The notes under the pieces are model-generated. The model was not told the DNA's origin. It worked only from the letters and a program-made list of their open reading frames with translations, and ran no database searches. 64,000 bases of DNA from Leptospiraceae bacterium (GTDB taxonomy: Bacteria; Spirochaetota; Leptospiria; Leptospirales; Leptospiraceae). The position numbers were made by a program, and so were the translations under genes. The stretch lies in NCBI GenBank assembly GCA_016708435.1, contig JADJFV010000008.1:133501-197500 (forward strand), written 5' to 3'. Positions 17,921 to 27,638 of the stretch are shown here, one piece after another; the stretch's first letter is position 1, and every line of letters begins with the position of its first letter.

Positions 17921-18864
17921 TTTCTTACAATGTATCTATAGAGTAAGTTTTTCGCCAAAATGCTTTCTGTCACTAAATAAAATATAATCCCATATAAAAT
18001 AAAGAAAATTATGATAAAAAGGATAGGGGGAAAAACTAAATTTGCTTGTATCAAGAACCAGCTTGTAACAAGAGTGCCAAGTGCAACGATTAAAGATAGG
18101 AAAGATGATAGATGATGACTTCTCCCGGGGGCAGAAAATAGAATATACCACAAACTGGTAAAATTAATAATTTTATTTTTGCAAATGAGTAAATCATATC
18201 TGTAGAAATAGCTAAAAATAAATGCCATCACAGAAATAAGAATTACATCCAAGATAAAATTCTCCTGACGTAAAAATAAAAAACCTACAAGCATTAGAAG
18301 ATATAAATCAAGACTTTCTAGAATAGAAAAAAAAGTTGGAGCAAAGGAATTTCCAAAAGAAATAAACGGATTCATATACATACCGGTTACGATTGGAAAA
18401 AAAGAAAACGGCATTTCTGAATTAGCCGCAAATACATTTAAAGTGATAATATTCATTCTTCCCAATATAAGTCCAAGTGCAACAGAAAGCAAAGACAGAA
18501 AAAGTCCGGGCGGAAACCTAAATTTATAAAATACATTTCCCCTTAACGAAAAAATGAAATACACAACCAGGCTAAACGAAATCGTAAACCAATTTAGAAA
18601 ACCAATCGGAGTAATCAAAAGATAAAGAGTCAATTGATAAAAAAAACTTAGATAGTAAATATACCCAACGTTTAATTTGTAATAGAGGTAAAACAAAGCA
18701 GCCGCAACGTAAGCGAATAAGAAATAGAAAAGGAATGAAAGATTTTGGAACACAGTAAATACAGCTATTGTAAATAAACTAATAAACGACAGAGCATCCA
18801 CAAAAAAATCACTGGAAAAAACTTTAAAGCCTCGGTTGGTTAATAATATACTATGCGACGACAA
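17917..18864 (-). CDS. RnfD/NqrB-like integral membrane protein (tentative)
   Basis: 315 residues with about nine or ten hydrophobic segments and very few charged residues. The position right behind the RnfC-like gene (14-bp overlap) suggests an RnfD-type subunit of an ion-translocating electron-transfer complex. I do not see the usual SGAT-type flavinylation motif, so it is either a divergent RnfD without the covalent FMN or another membrane partner of RnfC. Rnf genes A, B, E and G are not in the window. Confidence 0.5.
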   Translation of the reverse strand: MSSHSILLTNRGFKVFSSDFFVDALSFISLFTIAVFTVFQNLSFLFYFLFAYVAAALFYLYYKLNVGYIYYLSFFYQLTLYLLITPIGFLNWFTISFSLVVYFIFSLRGNVFYKFRFPPGLFLSLLSVALGLILGRMNIITLNVFAANSEMPFSFFPIVTGMYMNPFISFGNSFAPTFFSILESLDLYLLMLVGFLFLRQENFILDVILISVMAFIFSYFYRYDLLICKNKIINFTSLWYILFSAPGRSHHLSSFLSLIVALGTLVTSWFLIQANLVFPPILFIIIFFILYGIIFYLVTESILAKNLLYRYIVRK

Positions 18865-20027
18865 AACTAGCTCCCTGTTTAATTTCGTTTATTCTAGTAG
18901 AGAGATCGATATGAGATGGACAAAGCAAAGAGCATATACCGCATTCGAGACAAACGCTAGAGTTAAATGCTGATTTGTCTTTTTCTAAAATACCTCTTGG
19001 ATTTGCATTCACAGGACAATAATAAGAACAGTCATTGCAATCAGTGCAATGCTTTTCTGTTTTTTCAAAATGAATTCGATCACATATAATGACAGAATGA
19101 TGCCTGTATATATCAAAGATAAATTCCGTTCCTATTTCATAAACAGGTTGTTTATCATAGAAAGAATTTACGGTAAAGTATTTATACTTCGACTGGAAAC
19201 TATTTAGAAAGTCTGAAAGATTTAAACCATTGCGTAAGAGGAAAGCCTTTGTTTCTCCTTCTAATGTTCCACTCTGATTGATGATATTGACTGACACATA
19301 ACGCTCGTGAAATGGAATATTAAAATACAAGGCTCGAATCAAATGGTAAATTGTTTCGGGTCCTAGGTATAAAAATCTTTCTTTGGGAAAATCTTTAACA
19401 ATATCTACACCTACATATTTATGCAAAAAATATCTTGGACTACCTTCTGGATAACGGTAATTAATCTTCTTCTCAGTAAGAAAATCAATTGTGTTTACGT
19501 TTGGAAAAATATTGGTAATATTTTTTTTGAGTTCGGGTTAATTCATTTTTGTAGATTTCAAAAATTTTAGATTTATAATCGATTAAGTTTTCTCTTGTAA
19601 AAGGTGCAAATACGATAAATGAATCTCTATCAGGAATAAGGGATGAGAATAAAGATGCGAGTGATTGTCCGGGAAAGTCTAATGATACTACACCGGAAGA
19701 AATAATCTTTTCGTTTAGTAAGTCAAGCGCATATTCACCATTAAACTCGGTAGGACGAAAGTTTAATTCACCATCGATTGTAAACGTGATTGTTGAAGTG
19801 CTTGGAAAGTAATTAGCGATACCATTTACAGGGGATAATACCTTAATAGCCTCATCCTGAAAAACTGTATCACCTATATTAAGGCGTCTTGGATACTCTC
19901 CTACGACTGAAAGTTTTTTTCCATAGAATTCATTGTGAAGAGTAAGCTCACTGAGAGAGGGCACGGGAACCCGTAAGTCAGTTGAGCTTTTGATTTTAAA
20001 GAATTGAGAAGTTTTGTAAGTTGCCAC
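18851..20027 (-). CDS. RnfC-like electron-transfer protein, frameshifted in an A-run
   Basis: Two frames together give one RnfC-like protein of about 391 residues. The N-terminal frame (20027 down to about 19530) is the barrel-like domain with GEYPRRLNIGDTVFQDEA. The C-terminal frame carries two clusters of the form CxxCxxCxxxCP (CTDCNDCSYYCP and CLECGICSLLCP) for two 4Fe-4S centres. The frames meet in a run of eight T on the plus strand at 19521-19528. Removing one base gives a continuous KNITNIFPN..LHKYVGV sequence. RnfC accepts electrons from NADH or ferredoxin at the membrane. The break is likely a sequencing error but could be real. Confidence 0.72.
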
Positions 20028-20051
20028 GAAGAACTTCCCTTAAGAGCTTAA

Positions 20052-20333
20052 TTAAGAAGCAGATTTTACCATGTAAATTTCGTCTTTAATTGGAAGTTCT
20101 TTCTTTAGGTTTTTGATGTATGGGAGAATCTCACCCATTTCTTCATAGAATTCACAATCTGCTTGCATACGTCTTGCAACAGTAAAATATTTATAGAGTT
20201 TTTCTTCGCCTGAGCGCTTTGACCATTTCTTCTTTGTGCATTTTACACGAAGAATATATTTATCTTGCTCAGCTTCAAAATTTCTTACTACAACACAATT
20301 AATGCAATTGGCACAATAGACTTTCTCGCTCAT
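20052..20333 (-). CDS. small Cys-rich conserved protein
   Basis: 93 residues beginning MSEKVYCANCINCVVVRN, with a CxxCxxC cluster at residues 7-13 and further cysteines at 32 and 60 that could complete a metal or iron-sulfur site. The rest is basic and helical. It lies 24 bp upstream of the RnfC-like gene, so it probably belongs to that operon, which fits a redox or maturation role. I recall similar spirochaete hypothetical proteins but cannot name a family. Confidence 0.65.
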   Translation of the reverse strand: MSEKVYCANCINCVVVRNFEAEQDKYILRVKCTKKKWSKRSGEEKLYKYFTVARRMQADCEFYEEMGEILPYIKNLKKELPIKDEIYMVKSAS

Positions 20334-20364
20334 TTTTGGTTTGTCCCTTTCTCGGTTTAGAATT

Positions 20365-20397
20365 AATTCAGAGTTGAATGGAAATCCAACCCTGAAT
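20365..20397 (-). terminator. imperfect hairpin behind the GT2 gene
   Basis: ATTCAGAGTTG and CCAACCCTGAAT face each other as imperfect inverted copies about 28-60 bp past the stop of the glycosyltransferase gene. There is a short TAATTCT tail on the minus strand and no strong T-run. Confidence 0.35.
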
Positions 20398-20423
20398 CAG
20401 TAAATTTAATGTTTAGTACATTG

Positions 20424-21986
20424 TCAAGCAATTTCGATGCTGACTGCTGGCTTCTCTTCCATTTCTGGTTTTGCGCTCCAAAGAGCTTCTTTGATTGAGT
20501 TGATTGACACAAAGAAAAAGCCTAGAGAGTAGATGAACATGAATCCAATGATAAACGGCTTCTCTACCATGATAGAAATATACACACAGAATAGACAATA
20601 AACGCCCATTAAGAATTCAAGAATGGTCAAAGAGTCAAATGGAACAAAGTATTTAAGTCTTTCTTTCATATTATCAGTGTTGTTTTCTAATCTCATCTTA
20701 GGTGTTCGTTTAAAGCTAGACTGAATTCCTAAAAGTGCCTCTAACCAAGCGCGGGTATTTACAATGGCAACACCAGTTCCAATCATAATCATCACAGGCA
20801 GAAAGAAGATTCTAGACTTCCAATCTGGATAGATTTCTTTTTGCGAATACATGTAAAATATAATCGGACCGATTGACCCAATAGATAAAAACGCAGCTGT
20901 TCCATAAAGAATCACGACTGGCAAATCAAACAAGTTGAATCCAGACCAAAATTCCATGAGAAGAAGAGGAGCAGTAAATAGAATATTGATTACCATAAGT
21001 GGATGCACGGAATAATTGATTAGATGAATAATCGCTTCGGATTTAATTCTCCAAGGCAATTCAGCATTCCAAATTCTAGGTAAAAGCTTAACAGCAGTTT
21101 GGATACTTCCCTTACACCATCTGAATTGTTGGGATTTATAAGCAGAAATCATAGCAGGAATCTCAGCCTTACAAACGATGTCTTTAAAATAACGGAATTT
21201 CCAACCTTTTAACTCAGCACGGTAAGAAAGATCAAAGTCTTCAGTCAAAGTATCATGCTCCCAACCACCAGCATCAACGACACAAGCCTTTCTCCAGATA
21301 CCAGCCGTTCCATTGAAGTTCATCCAAAGGTTGCTAGCATTACGAGCTACTTGTTCGATCATGAAGTGACCGTCGATCCCATAGCTTTGTGCTTTTGTAA
21401 GTAAGTTATAGTCTTGGTTGATATGACCCCAACGAGCTTGCACCATACCAACTTCTTTGTCTTTAAAATAAGGAACTGTTTTTAATAAGAAAGAAGGCTC
21501 AGGAACAAAGTCAGCATCAAAGATAGCTACGAATTCACCCTTTGCTTTTGCAAAACCAGCTTCTAACGCACCAGCTTTGTGTCCGGCACGGTTGGTTCTA
21601 TGCAAATGAGAAATATTAATTCCTTGCGCTTTGTATTGGTTTACAATGCGACGAGCCTTTTCGACTGTTTCGTCTGTAGAGTCGTCTAGAACTTGAATTT
21701 CAATGCGATCAGCAGGATATTCAAGGCGAACGGCAGCATCAATCAAGCGATCTACAACGTAAAACTCATTGTAAATGGGCAATTGAACAGTAACGAAAGG
21801 TAGATTCGGATCTGTAACTTTAAAAGCTAGGCTAGGATCAGATTCACAGTAAGCCTTGTTCTTACGGTAGAGATTTACCATAAGCAAGGTATGGAGGCTA
21901 AATAGAAATAGAACAAATATGTCTATCGCGTAAATGGAAATGAAAAGAACAGTTATAATTATTAGCATAAGAGTCAAAATATACAC
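20424..21986 (-). CDS. membrane glycosyltransferase family 2, cellulose-synthase-like
   Basis: 520 residues. An N-terminal membrane helix precedes a GT2 catalytic domain with the D,D,D,QxxRW signature: DDSTDETVE near 101, FDADFVPEP near 157, TEDFDLSYRAELKGWKFRYF near 248 and QQFRWCKGS near 287. About four C-terminal hydrophobic segments follow. Such enzymes polymerise or transfer sugars from UDP-glucose-type donors across the inner membrane, often making beta-glucans (glucomannan/cellulose-like) or glycolipids. The gene is alone, with no bcsB or cyclic-di-GMP PilZ domain adjacent, so the polymer is unknown. Confidence 0.85.
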   Translation of the reverse strand: MYILTLMLIIITVLFISIYAIDIFVLFLFSLHTLLMVNLYRKNKAYCESDPSLAFKVTDPNLPFVTVQLPIYNEFYVVDRLIDAAVRLEYPADRIEIQVLDDSTDETVEKARRIVNQYKAQGINISHLHRTNRAGHKAGALEAGFAKAKGEFVAIFDADFVPEPSFLLKTVPYFKDKEVGMVQARWGHINQDYNLLTKAQSYGIDGHFMIEQVARNASNLWMNFNGTAGIWRKACVVDAGGWEHDTLTEDFDLSYRAELKGWKFRYFKDIVCKAEIPAMISAYKSQQFRWCKGSIQTAVKLLPRIWNAELPWRIKSEAIIHLINYSVHPLMVINILFTAPLLLMEFWSGFNLFDLPVVILYGTAAFLSIGSIGPIIFYMYSQKEIYPDWKSRIFFLPVMIMIGTGVAIVNTRAWLEALLGIQSSFKRTPKMRLENNTDNMKERLKYFVPFDSLTILEFLMGVYCLFCVYISIMVEKPFIIGFMFIYSLGFFFVSINSIKEALWSAKPEMEEKPAVSIEIA

Positions 21987-22090
21987 ATGAGCCGCCCTGT
22001 CAAGTCCAAAACGGCATAGCCAATGCGCGCTAAGAATAAGAAAGGATTACCACCGATAAATTAAAGATAGAGTTTGATTTCAAACGGGCT

Positions 22091-22615
22091 TTAATTTTTT
22101 ACTAATTGACCGCCGGATCTAACCCAGTCGGCACAGGCGAAAGAAACAATGTCATGCTCAAAGCCCGGAAGCTTTGCGTTTTTGAATTGTTTACGGAACC
22201 ATTTAAAGAAATCATCTGCCATATGTAAAAATTCAGGAGATTTGGGAACTGTTCGAAGAGGCTCTTTTAAGAGTGCGTCTTTGATATAGTAGATACGGTC
22301 AGATTTTTTTGACTCTCCTGAAAGATTAGAGCACCAGATTTCTATGACAGGCGAATTCATTACGTCTATAACATAATATTTTTGTGTATCCACATAATTT
22401 AAAATAACAGATTCTATATCTTCTCGACGCAATATATATTTATGTCCACGAAGTTTGTGATTTCCAGAATAATCGCTTAACAGAGAGTCTGCGAAAAGTA
22501 AATTCTTATCTGGAGATGGCTTTCCAATTAATAAAAGATCATTCTCTTTTATATAATTGTCAATTTTCTTAATATCATCTAAAGCTAAATAAAAATTTAT
22601 TTGTCTACTATTCAT
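22091..22615 (-). CDS. hypothetical protein, candidate immunity protein of the upstream toxin remnant
   Basis: 174 residues, soluble. The protein starts with a helix (QINFYLALDDIKKIDNYIKE) and ends with FEHDIVSFACADWVRSGGQL. I cannot name a family. It begins 5 bp after the stop of the toxin-like fragment 22621-22877 on the same strand, and toxin-immunity pairs are usually arranged this way. The immunity role is inferred only from this placement. Confidence 0.5.
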   Translation of the reverse strand: MNSRQINFYLALDDIKKIDNYIKENDLLLIGKPSPDKNLLFADSLLSDYSGNHKLRGHKYILRREDIESVILNYVDTQKYYVIDVMNSPVIEIWCSNLSGESKKSDRIYYIKDALLKEPLRTVPKSPEFLHMADDFFKWFRKQFKNAKLPGFEHDIVSFACADWVRSGGQLVKN

Positions 22616-22620
22616 TGTCT

Positions 22621-22877
22621 TTAGTCATTGTAAGGATGAAATTCTACTTCGATTCCTGTTTCTTTGGATACTTCTTCAATTACATCTCTTTTCCTCTTTA
22701 CAGGCAAGCCTTTTTTGGTTTGCTTTCCAATCTGATGTAATTCTACAATATTCCTATTATCATCTAAACCGGCTACATCTATGAATCAACGTCTTGGGCG
22801 ACCTCTTTTACTTTTTCCTGATGCTTTTCACCACCCTTTTTTCCGAAAGGGTTTGGTATCTTTTTAAAAATAGACAT
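22621..22877 (-). pseudogene. short polymorphic-toxin C-terminal remnant (broken)
   Basis: An ATG at 22877 opens MSIFKKIPNPFGKKGGEKHQ but stops at an in-frame TAG. After one frame change the remaining DNA reads GRPRR, an in-frame TGA, FIDVAGLDDNRNIVELHQIG, KQTKKGLPVKRKRDVIEE and ends EFHPYND. This tail pattern (ELHQ..K..T..GLPV and ending FHPYN) reminds me of small nuclease-type C-terminal toxin domains of Rhs or WapA-like proteins. It is broken twice, by a shift and a stop, so it may be inactive or mis-sequenced. Family naming is from memory. Confidence 0.5.
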
Positions 22878-23001
22878 TAGCCTAGAATGAGCTAAACATA
22901 TAATTGGTAAATTCTTTTTTCATCTATAGGAATGCTAAATTGCGAACCCATTTAACTATAGGCAAGGTAATTCGATTTTTCGAGCCAATTTCTACTTATA
23001 T

Positions 23002-25260
23002 CTAATCCTCAAACCCAATCCTTCTATTATTGATTGAACTTAAGGGTGGCAATTCCTGAATATCTGCATCTTCGATTGTGTCTAAGACCGCGCGATTCAT
23101 TAGCTCACGAGGATTAAGCAAGGCGACTCTTTTGGCGTGGTTCTTAAATGCCTGTTCAATTAGATTGCGCGCAGTTCTTGCGTTGGCGAAGTCGCTGTCT
23201 TCTTTTCTTCGCTCTAGGAGTTGAGAAATAAGCCTTTGATGAGCTGTGTCTGTGATTTCATATCCATCATTCTTGCAAATATCGCGGCAAATATCACTTA
23301 ATTCCTCGTCAGTGAAATTTTGAAACAATAGTGTTTTACCAAAACGACTAAGGAGTCCCGGACTTGAGTTCATTAATTTTTCCATCGGCTCTTGGTAGCC
23401 TGCGAAAATAATTACGACTTCATCGCGGTAATCTTCCATATACTTTAGAATTGTATTCACGGCTTCTCGTCCATACATATCACCCGAAATGGAGTCGCTG
23501 AATAAAGAGTAAGCTTCATCTACAAATAGAATTCCACCACGAGCATCTTCAATGCATTCCTTTGTCTTAAGCGCGGTTTGTCCTAAGTATCCCCCCACGA
23601 GCCCGGAACGATCTACCTCAATCACATGACCACTAGGAAGCACTCCTAACTCTCTATATATATCACCAATCAAGCGGGCAACCGTTGTTTTTCCCGTTCC
23701 CGGATTTCCCGTGAATAGCATATGTAGTTGTAATCCTCTTGCGGAAGAAGGTCCTTTTCTAAGTTTACGAATACGTATGAAGTCAGCCATGGTTTGAATT
23801 TCTTCTTTGATTCCATTCATCCCACGTAGAGAATTCAATTTATAAATGGCTGATTTTGGGTTTTGTTTTGGATCAACGGGAGGTAATAGCTGTATGTCTC
23901 CAACATCAAATGGATCAACAGTTATATCACTGTAAACAAACTTTTGGAAATGTTCTTTCGGGAGAGTTTTTATATCCTGGTTTGTGATGCGTGCACAATG
24001 CTGCGAAATTGCGCGCTCGAATATGTTTCTTACTTCTCTTGCGTTGCCAAATCCTTTTCCTCTTTTTTTGATTAGAATTTGCTCTATGGCAAAACTTCTA
24101 TCTTCCTTTGAAAGACTCATTTCGTGTTTACTGCACATATTGTCTAGGAGAATTCCGATTTGCTCATCTGTGAAGTCTTCAAATGGAATTATATTTGGAA
24201 TACGACTCTTTAATCCCGGATTCAAATCAAGGAAGCTGCGCATAAGGTCTGTATACCCCGCCAAGATGATGACTAGTTCGTCTCGATAATCTTCCATGTA
24301 TTTTATAAGAGTATTGATACATTCTTGTCCTAAAGTATCATTCTTATCAATCTTAAGGCTATAGGCTTCATCTATAAATAGAATTCCTCCGCGAGCTTTT
24401 TCGACTACCGCCGTTGTCTTAGGAGCAGTATGACCAATATACTCTCCAACTAAATCGACGCGGGATACTTCTACTAGATGGCCTTTCTTTAAAATTCCAA
24501 TCTTTTTAATTTCTTGTGCATAGTAACGGGCAAATGTTGTTTTGCCGGTGCCAGAATTTCCTGAAAACACAGCGTGTAGATTTACTTGAAAGGGAGGAAG
24601 AGAATGCTTTTTACGCTCTTCATTTACTACTGTGAGCGCCAACACTTGCTTAAGCGCATTCTTTGCGAGTTCTTGTCCTATAAGATTTGATTCTTTTAAA
24701 AAAGACTCTTCTGGAATCTTGGATCCTTTTGTGATAGGAGCAAGAATAGAAATGATTTCGGTATGATTATTTTTCTCTGCATAATCGAGTGGCTTTGCAC
24801 CGTTTTTATCTTTGAAATCGGGATCTGCATTTGCTGCTAATAGACATTCGACAATCGCTTTATTTCCTTTTTCAGAAGCAATCATGAGAGCCGTTTTCTT
24901 GGGATCCGCAACATATCCATCTACTTTCGCTCCCCAATTTAAGAGCATTTGCACCATATCCAGGCGTCCACCGATGCAAGCTTGACCAAGAGTAGTAACA
25001 GGTCCTGAAGAAGTAAAATTAGGATTAGCCCCATGTTTTAATAAAAGTTCAAGAATATCTAAGGAGCTTCTTGCGACGGCAAAATTGATAGGAGAAGCAA
25101 TTTCGGGACGTTGGAAATTGGGCGTGATTCCTGTTTCTAGAATCGAACGAGTGTCTGAAACGTTTCCGTAATCTACAGCAGTCGTAAGTTTGGTTCGGAG
25201 TAGTTCTACTGTCTCGTTGAATTTTTCTGGTATGGTTACTTCTGCTATAGTAGTCATTTT
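23002..25260 (-). CDS. ankyrin-repeat protein with two CbxX/CfxQ-type AAA+ ATPase domains
   Basis: About 752 residues from the ATG at 25260, which has GAGG upstream (the ATG at 25278 does not). Roughly residues 10-180 form four or five ankyrin repeats (pattern LLLKHGANPNF, LLNWGAKVDG, LLAANADPDF). Two AAA+ modules of the CbbX/SpoVK type follow, with Walker A GNSGTGKTTFARYYA and GNPGTGKTTVARLIG, Walker B ILFIDEAYSL and ILFVDEAYSL, and arginine-finger regions in each. Such ATPases remodel or activate protein complexes. The double module with ankyrin repeats suggests a target-specific chaperone. It stands alone, and the partner is unknown. Confidence 0.85.
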   Translation of the reverse strand, partial: KMTTIAEVTIPEKFNETVELLRTKLTTAVDYGNVSDTRSILETGITPNFQRPEIASPINFAVARSSLDILELLLKHGANPNFTSSGPVTTLGQACIGGRLDMVQMLLNWGAKVDGYVADPKKTALMIASEKGNKAIVECLLAANADPDFKDKNGAKPLDYAEKNNHTEIISILAPITKGSKIPEESFLKESNLIGQELAKNALKQVLALTVVNEERKKHSLPPFQVNLHAVFSGNSGTGKTTFARYYAQEIKKIGILKKGHLVEVSRVDLVGEYIGHTAPKTTAVVEKARGGILFIDEAYSLKIDKNDTLGQECINTLIKYMEDYRDELVIILAGYTDLMRSFLDLNPGLKSRIPNIIPFEDFTDEQIGILLDNMCSKHEMSLSKEDRSFAIEQILIKKRGKGFGNAREVRNIFERAISQHCARITNQDIKTLPKEHFQKFVYSDITVDPFDVGDIQLLPPVDPKQNPKSAIYKLNSLRGMNGIKEEIQTMADFIRIRKLRKGPSSARGLQLHMLFTGNPGTGKTTVARLIGDIYRELGVLPSGHVIEVDRSGLVGGYLGQTALKTKECIEDARGGILFVDEAYSLFSDSISGDMYGREAVNTILKYMEDYRDEVVIIFAGYQEPMEKLMNSSPGLLSRFGKTLLFQNFTDEELSDICRDICKNDGYEITDTAHQRLISQLLERRKEDSDFANARTARNLIEQAFKNHAKRVALLNPRELMNRAVLDTIEDADIQELPPLSSINNRRIGFED

Positions 25261-25406
25261 TTCCTCTTTCCTAGCCATTGGCTTATTTCATTTCTGTTTG
25301 CTTATCCCCTTGTCATTAGCCGCTAAGGCGGTTTCAAAGAAAAGCCAAATATTGATTGGAAAAAAGAAGGGTATTTGAAACACTTAAAAATATTGGAAGG
25401 GACTCT

Positions 25407-26285
25407 TTGAAGCTATATACAATTCTAATCTTCATTGCAATTCATTTATTCAGATTTAATAATACGAATACACTTTCAGCGCATGACGAACAAGGAAAAA
25501 TAAAACACCAGTTAGAAGTAAGCCTTGATATTACAGAGGAAGCGGCTAAGAGAATTATTACTCACTATGCGTTTCAGCCAAAACAGAGAATTGATTATGT
25601 TTTTGACGTATATGATGGGAAAAAATTTCTTCTTTTTCCAGGGATGCATAAGGTAAGGTTTCGAGTAAAAGAAGAAGAGGATAAAAGCGTAATTCAAATG
25701 AATACGAGTGTTGAGTTTTTGCAAAGAAGCTGTGAGAAGGATTTGGCAATCACTATTCGAAAAAAGAAAAACGGGGAAATGCAACTCTCGCGTAAGAAAC
25801 ACAAGCATTTGACTCAAGGCAATGATTTTCTAACTCAATTGATCGCAAGTCCGCAGAAAGGAATTCGCTCTTTGAATGAGTTTAATAAGACCTTACAAAC
25901 TTTAGATATTCCCCTCAAAAATGAATTAGAAAAAACTTTTTCTGATAAGAAATGGATTTATCTGCCAATCAATATCACTAAGAAAACTAAATGGAAAATA
26001 AAAATAAACCTGGGATACGGAGAAATCATTGTTTCTATTTCAAAAGGAAAAGATTTTATCGGGAATAGGTATATACAAGAAAAATGGGAGATAGAATTCC
26101 AAGTCGATCCAGAAGACTGGAAGGATACTAACTGTATCGAAAAGTATTGTGGAGTAGAAAAGAGTGTTTGTAAATTCTTACAGACAGAGAAGATTTCCCA
26201 AAAAGATTTGAATCCCACCAAGCTCTCTACCTATGAGGAAGTAAAAAAAATCATCTATCCGTATAACCAAGACTTTGGCTTTTAG
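25407..26285 (+). CDS. hypothetical exported protein, possibly CYTH-like
   Basis: 292 residues from a TTG at 25407, chosen because GGAAGG lies 6 bp upstream and the N-terminus then forms a signal peptide (MKLYTILIFIAIHLFRF). The mature part begins HDEQGKIKHQLEVSLDITEE and later has DVYDGKKFLLFPGMHKVRFR and a C-terminal EKWEIEFQV. The alternating-charge beta-rich look loosely resembles CYTH domains, but the link is weak. The divergent neighbour is the AAA+ gene. The gene seems intact, and its function is unknown. Confidence 0.5.
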   Translation: MKLYTILIFIAIHLFRFNNTNTLSAHDEQGKIKHQLEVSLDITEEAAKRIITHYAFQPKQRIDYVFDVYDGKKFLLFPGMHKVRFRVKEEEDKSVIQMNTSVEFLQRSCEKDLAITIRKKKNGEMQLSRKKHKHLTQGNDFLTQLIASPQKGIRSLNEFNKTLQTLDIPLKNELEKTFSDKKWIYLPINITKKTKWKIKINLGYGEIIVSISKGKDFIGNRYIQEKWEIEFQVDPEDWKDTNCIEKYCGVEKSVCKFLQTEKISQKDLNPTKLSTYEEVKKIIYPYNQDFGF

Positions 26286-26410
26286 AAAAACCTCACTGTA
26301 TAGGAGATTGTCTCGCTAGTAGTAGTTGATTCTTGGCTTCAGAAAGGCTTTCCGTTTTAAGCTTGCTTCTATAATGCGTACTAAAAACCTTGTGGTAGAG
26401 ATTAAAAACT

Positions 26411-27538
26411 ATGAAATTTGGTATTTTAAAAGAAACAGGGGAAGAAAAGCGCGTTGCGATGCTTCCCGAATCCGTGGATGCACTCATTAAAATGGGTCAA
26501 TCTGTGTTAGTAGAGAAAGGTGCTGGCGATACAGCTTATGCATCTGACGAAGACTACAAGAAAGTAGGGGCGACAATCGTTTCTAAAAAAGAACTTCTTG
26601 CACAAGCCGAGGCTGTTATCAAAATCCAGCTTCCTGATGCAGAAGAGTTAGACGGCTTAAAGCCTGGAACGATTCTGTTCGCTGTGTTACAACCTTTGTT
26701 CAATTTCCAATTGATTAAGGTTTTAAACGATAAAAAGGTCTCTGTATTCAGTATGGATACAATTCCTCGTATCACAAGAGCCCAGTCAATGGACATTTTA
26801 AGTTCACAAGCAACTGTTGCTGGATATAAAGCAGTATTAACCGCTGCGAGTCATTTACCCCATTTTTTCCCAATGCTAACAACTGCGGCAGGAGCAATTC
26901 CTCCTTCTAAGATGTTAATCATGGGAGCAGGTGTTGCAGGTTTACAAGCGATAGCCACATCTAAGCGTCTTGGTGCAGTGACAGAAGTATTTGATACTCG
27001 TCCAGAAGTAAAAGAGCAAGTAATGTCTCTCGGTGGAAAGTTCGTTGAAGTAGAAGGAGCGGCTGATGCTTCTAAAGCAGGCGGATATGCAGTAGAGCAA
27101 ACCGAAGACTACAAAAATCGTCAAAGAGAAGCGATTCATAAATCAGCAGTTAAGGCAGATGTAATTATCACAACAGCACAAATTCCTGGAAGAAAAGCAC
27201 CGGTTCTGATTACAGAAGATATGGTAAAAGGAATGAAAGCTGGCTCTGTTATTATTGATATGGCGGCTTCGACTGGGGGCAACTGTCAATTAACCGAGAA
27301 CAATAAAACAATCGTTGCGCATGGAGTTACTATCATCGGAAATTCCAATCTGCAATCTACAATTCCTTTTGACGCGAGTAAAATGTTTGGAAAGAACGTC
27401 ATCAACTTCTTGAAGAATATGCTTTCTAAAGAAGGAAAGATTGAACTCAATTTCAACGATGAAATTATTTCGGGAACTTGTATTGCTCACGCAGGCGAAG
27501 TTCGTCACAAGGCAACACTGGATCTAATCAACAAATGA
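26411..27538 (+). CDS. pntA: NAD(P) transhydrogenase alpha subunit, NAD-binding part
   Basis: 375 residues, matching the domain I form of split PntA. The N-terminus reads MKFGILKETGEEKRVAMLPE; the Rossmann nucleotide fold is MLIMGAGVAGLQAIATSKRLG near 170. The later segment VIDMAASTGGNCQLTE near 288 is typical. It binds NAD(H) and couples hydride transfer to proton movement with PntA2 and PntB. The operon order pntA (26411), pntA2 (27639) and pntB (27965) is canonical. This first gene is intact, whereas its two partners carry indels. Confidence 0.93.
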   Translation: MKFGILKETGEEKRVAMLPESVDALIKMGQSVLVEKGAGDTAYASDEDYKKVGATIVSKKELLAQAEAVIKIQLPDAEELDGLKPGTILFAVLQPLFNFQLIKVLNDKKVSVFSMDTIPRITRAQSMDILSSQATVAGYKAVLTAASHLPHFFPMLTTAAGAIPPSKMLIMGAGVAGLQAIATSKRLGAVTEVFDTRPEVKEQVMSLGGKFVEVEGAADASKAGGYAVEQTEDYKNRQREAIHKSAVKADVIITTAQIPGRKAPVLITEDMVKGMKAGSVIIDMAASTGGNCQLTENNKTIVAHGVTIIGNSNLQSTIPFDASKMFGKNVINFLKNMLSKEGKIELNFNDEIISGTCIAHAGEVRHKATLDLINK

Positions 27539-27638
27539 TTGGAGTTTGGCTAATTACTATTAACCCATATGGGCAGGAGCCTCAGAAACAAAACTCTGTG
27601 ACTCAGTGCCTCTGTGGCAAATCTTTTTAGGAGATATT

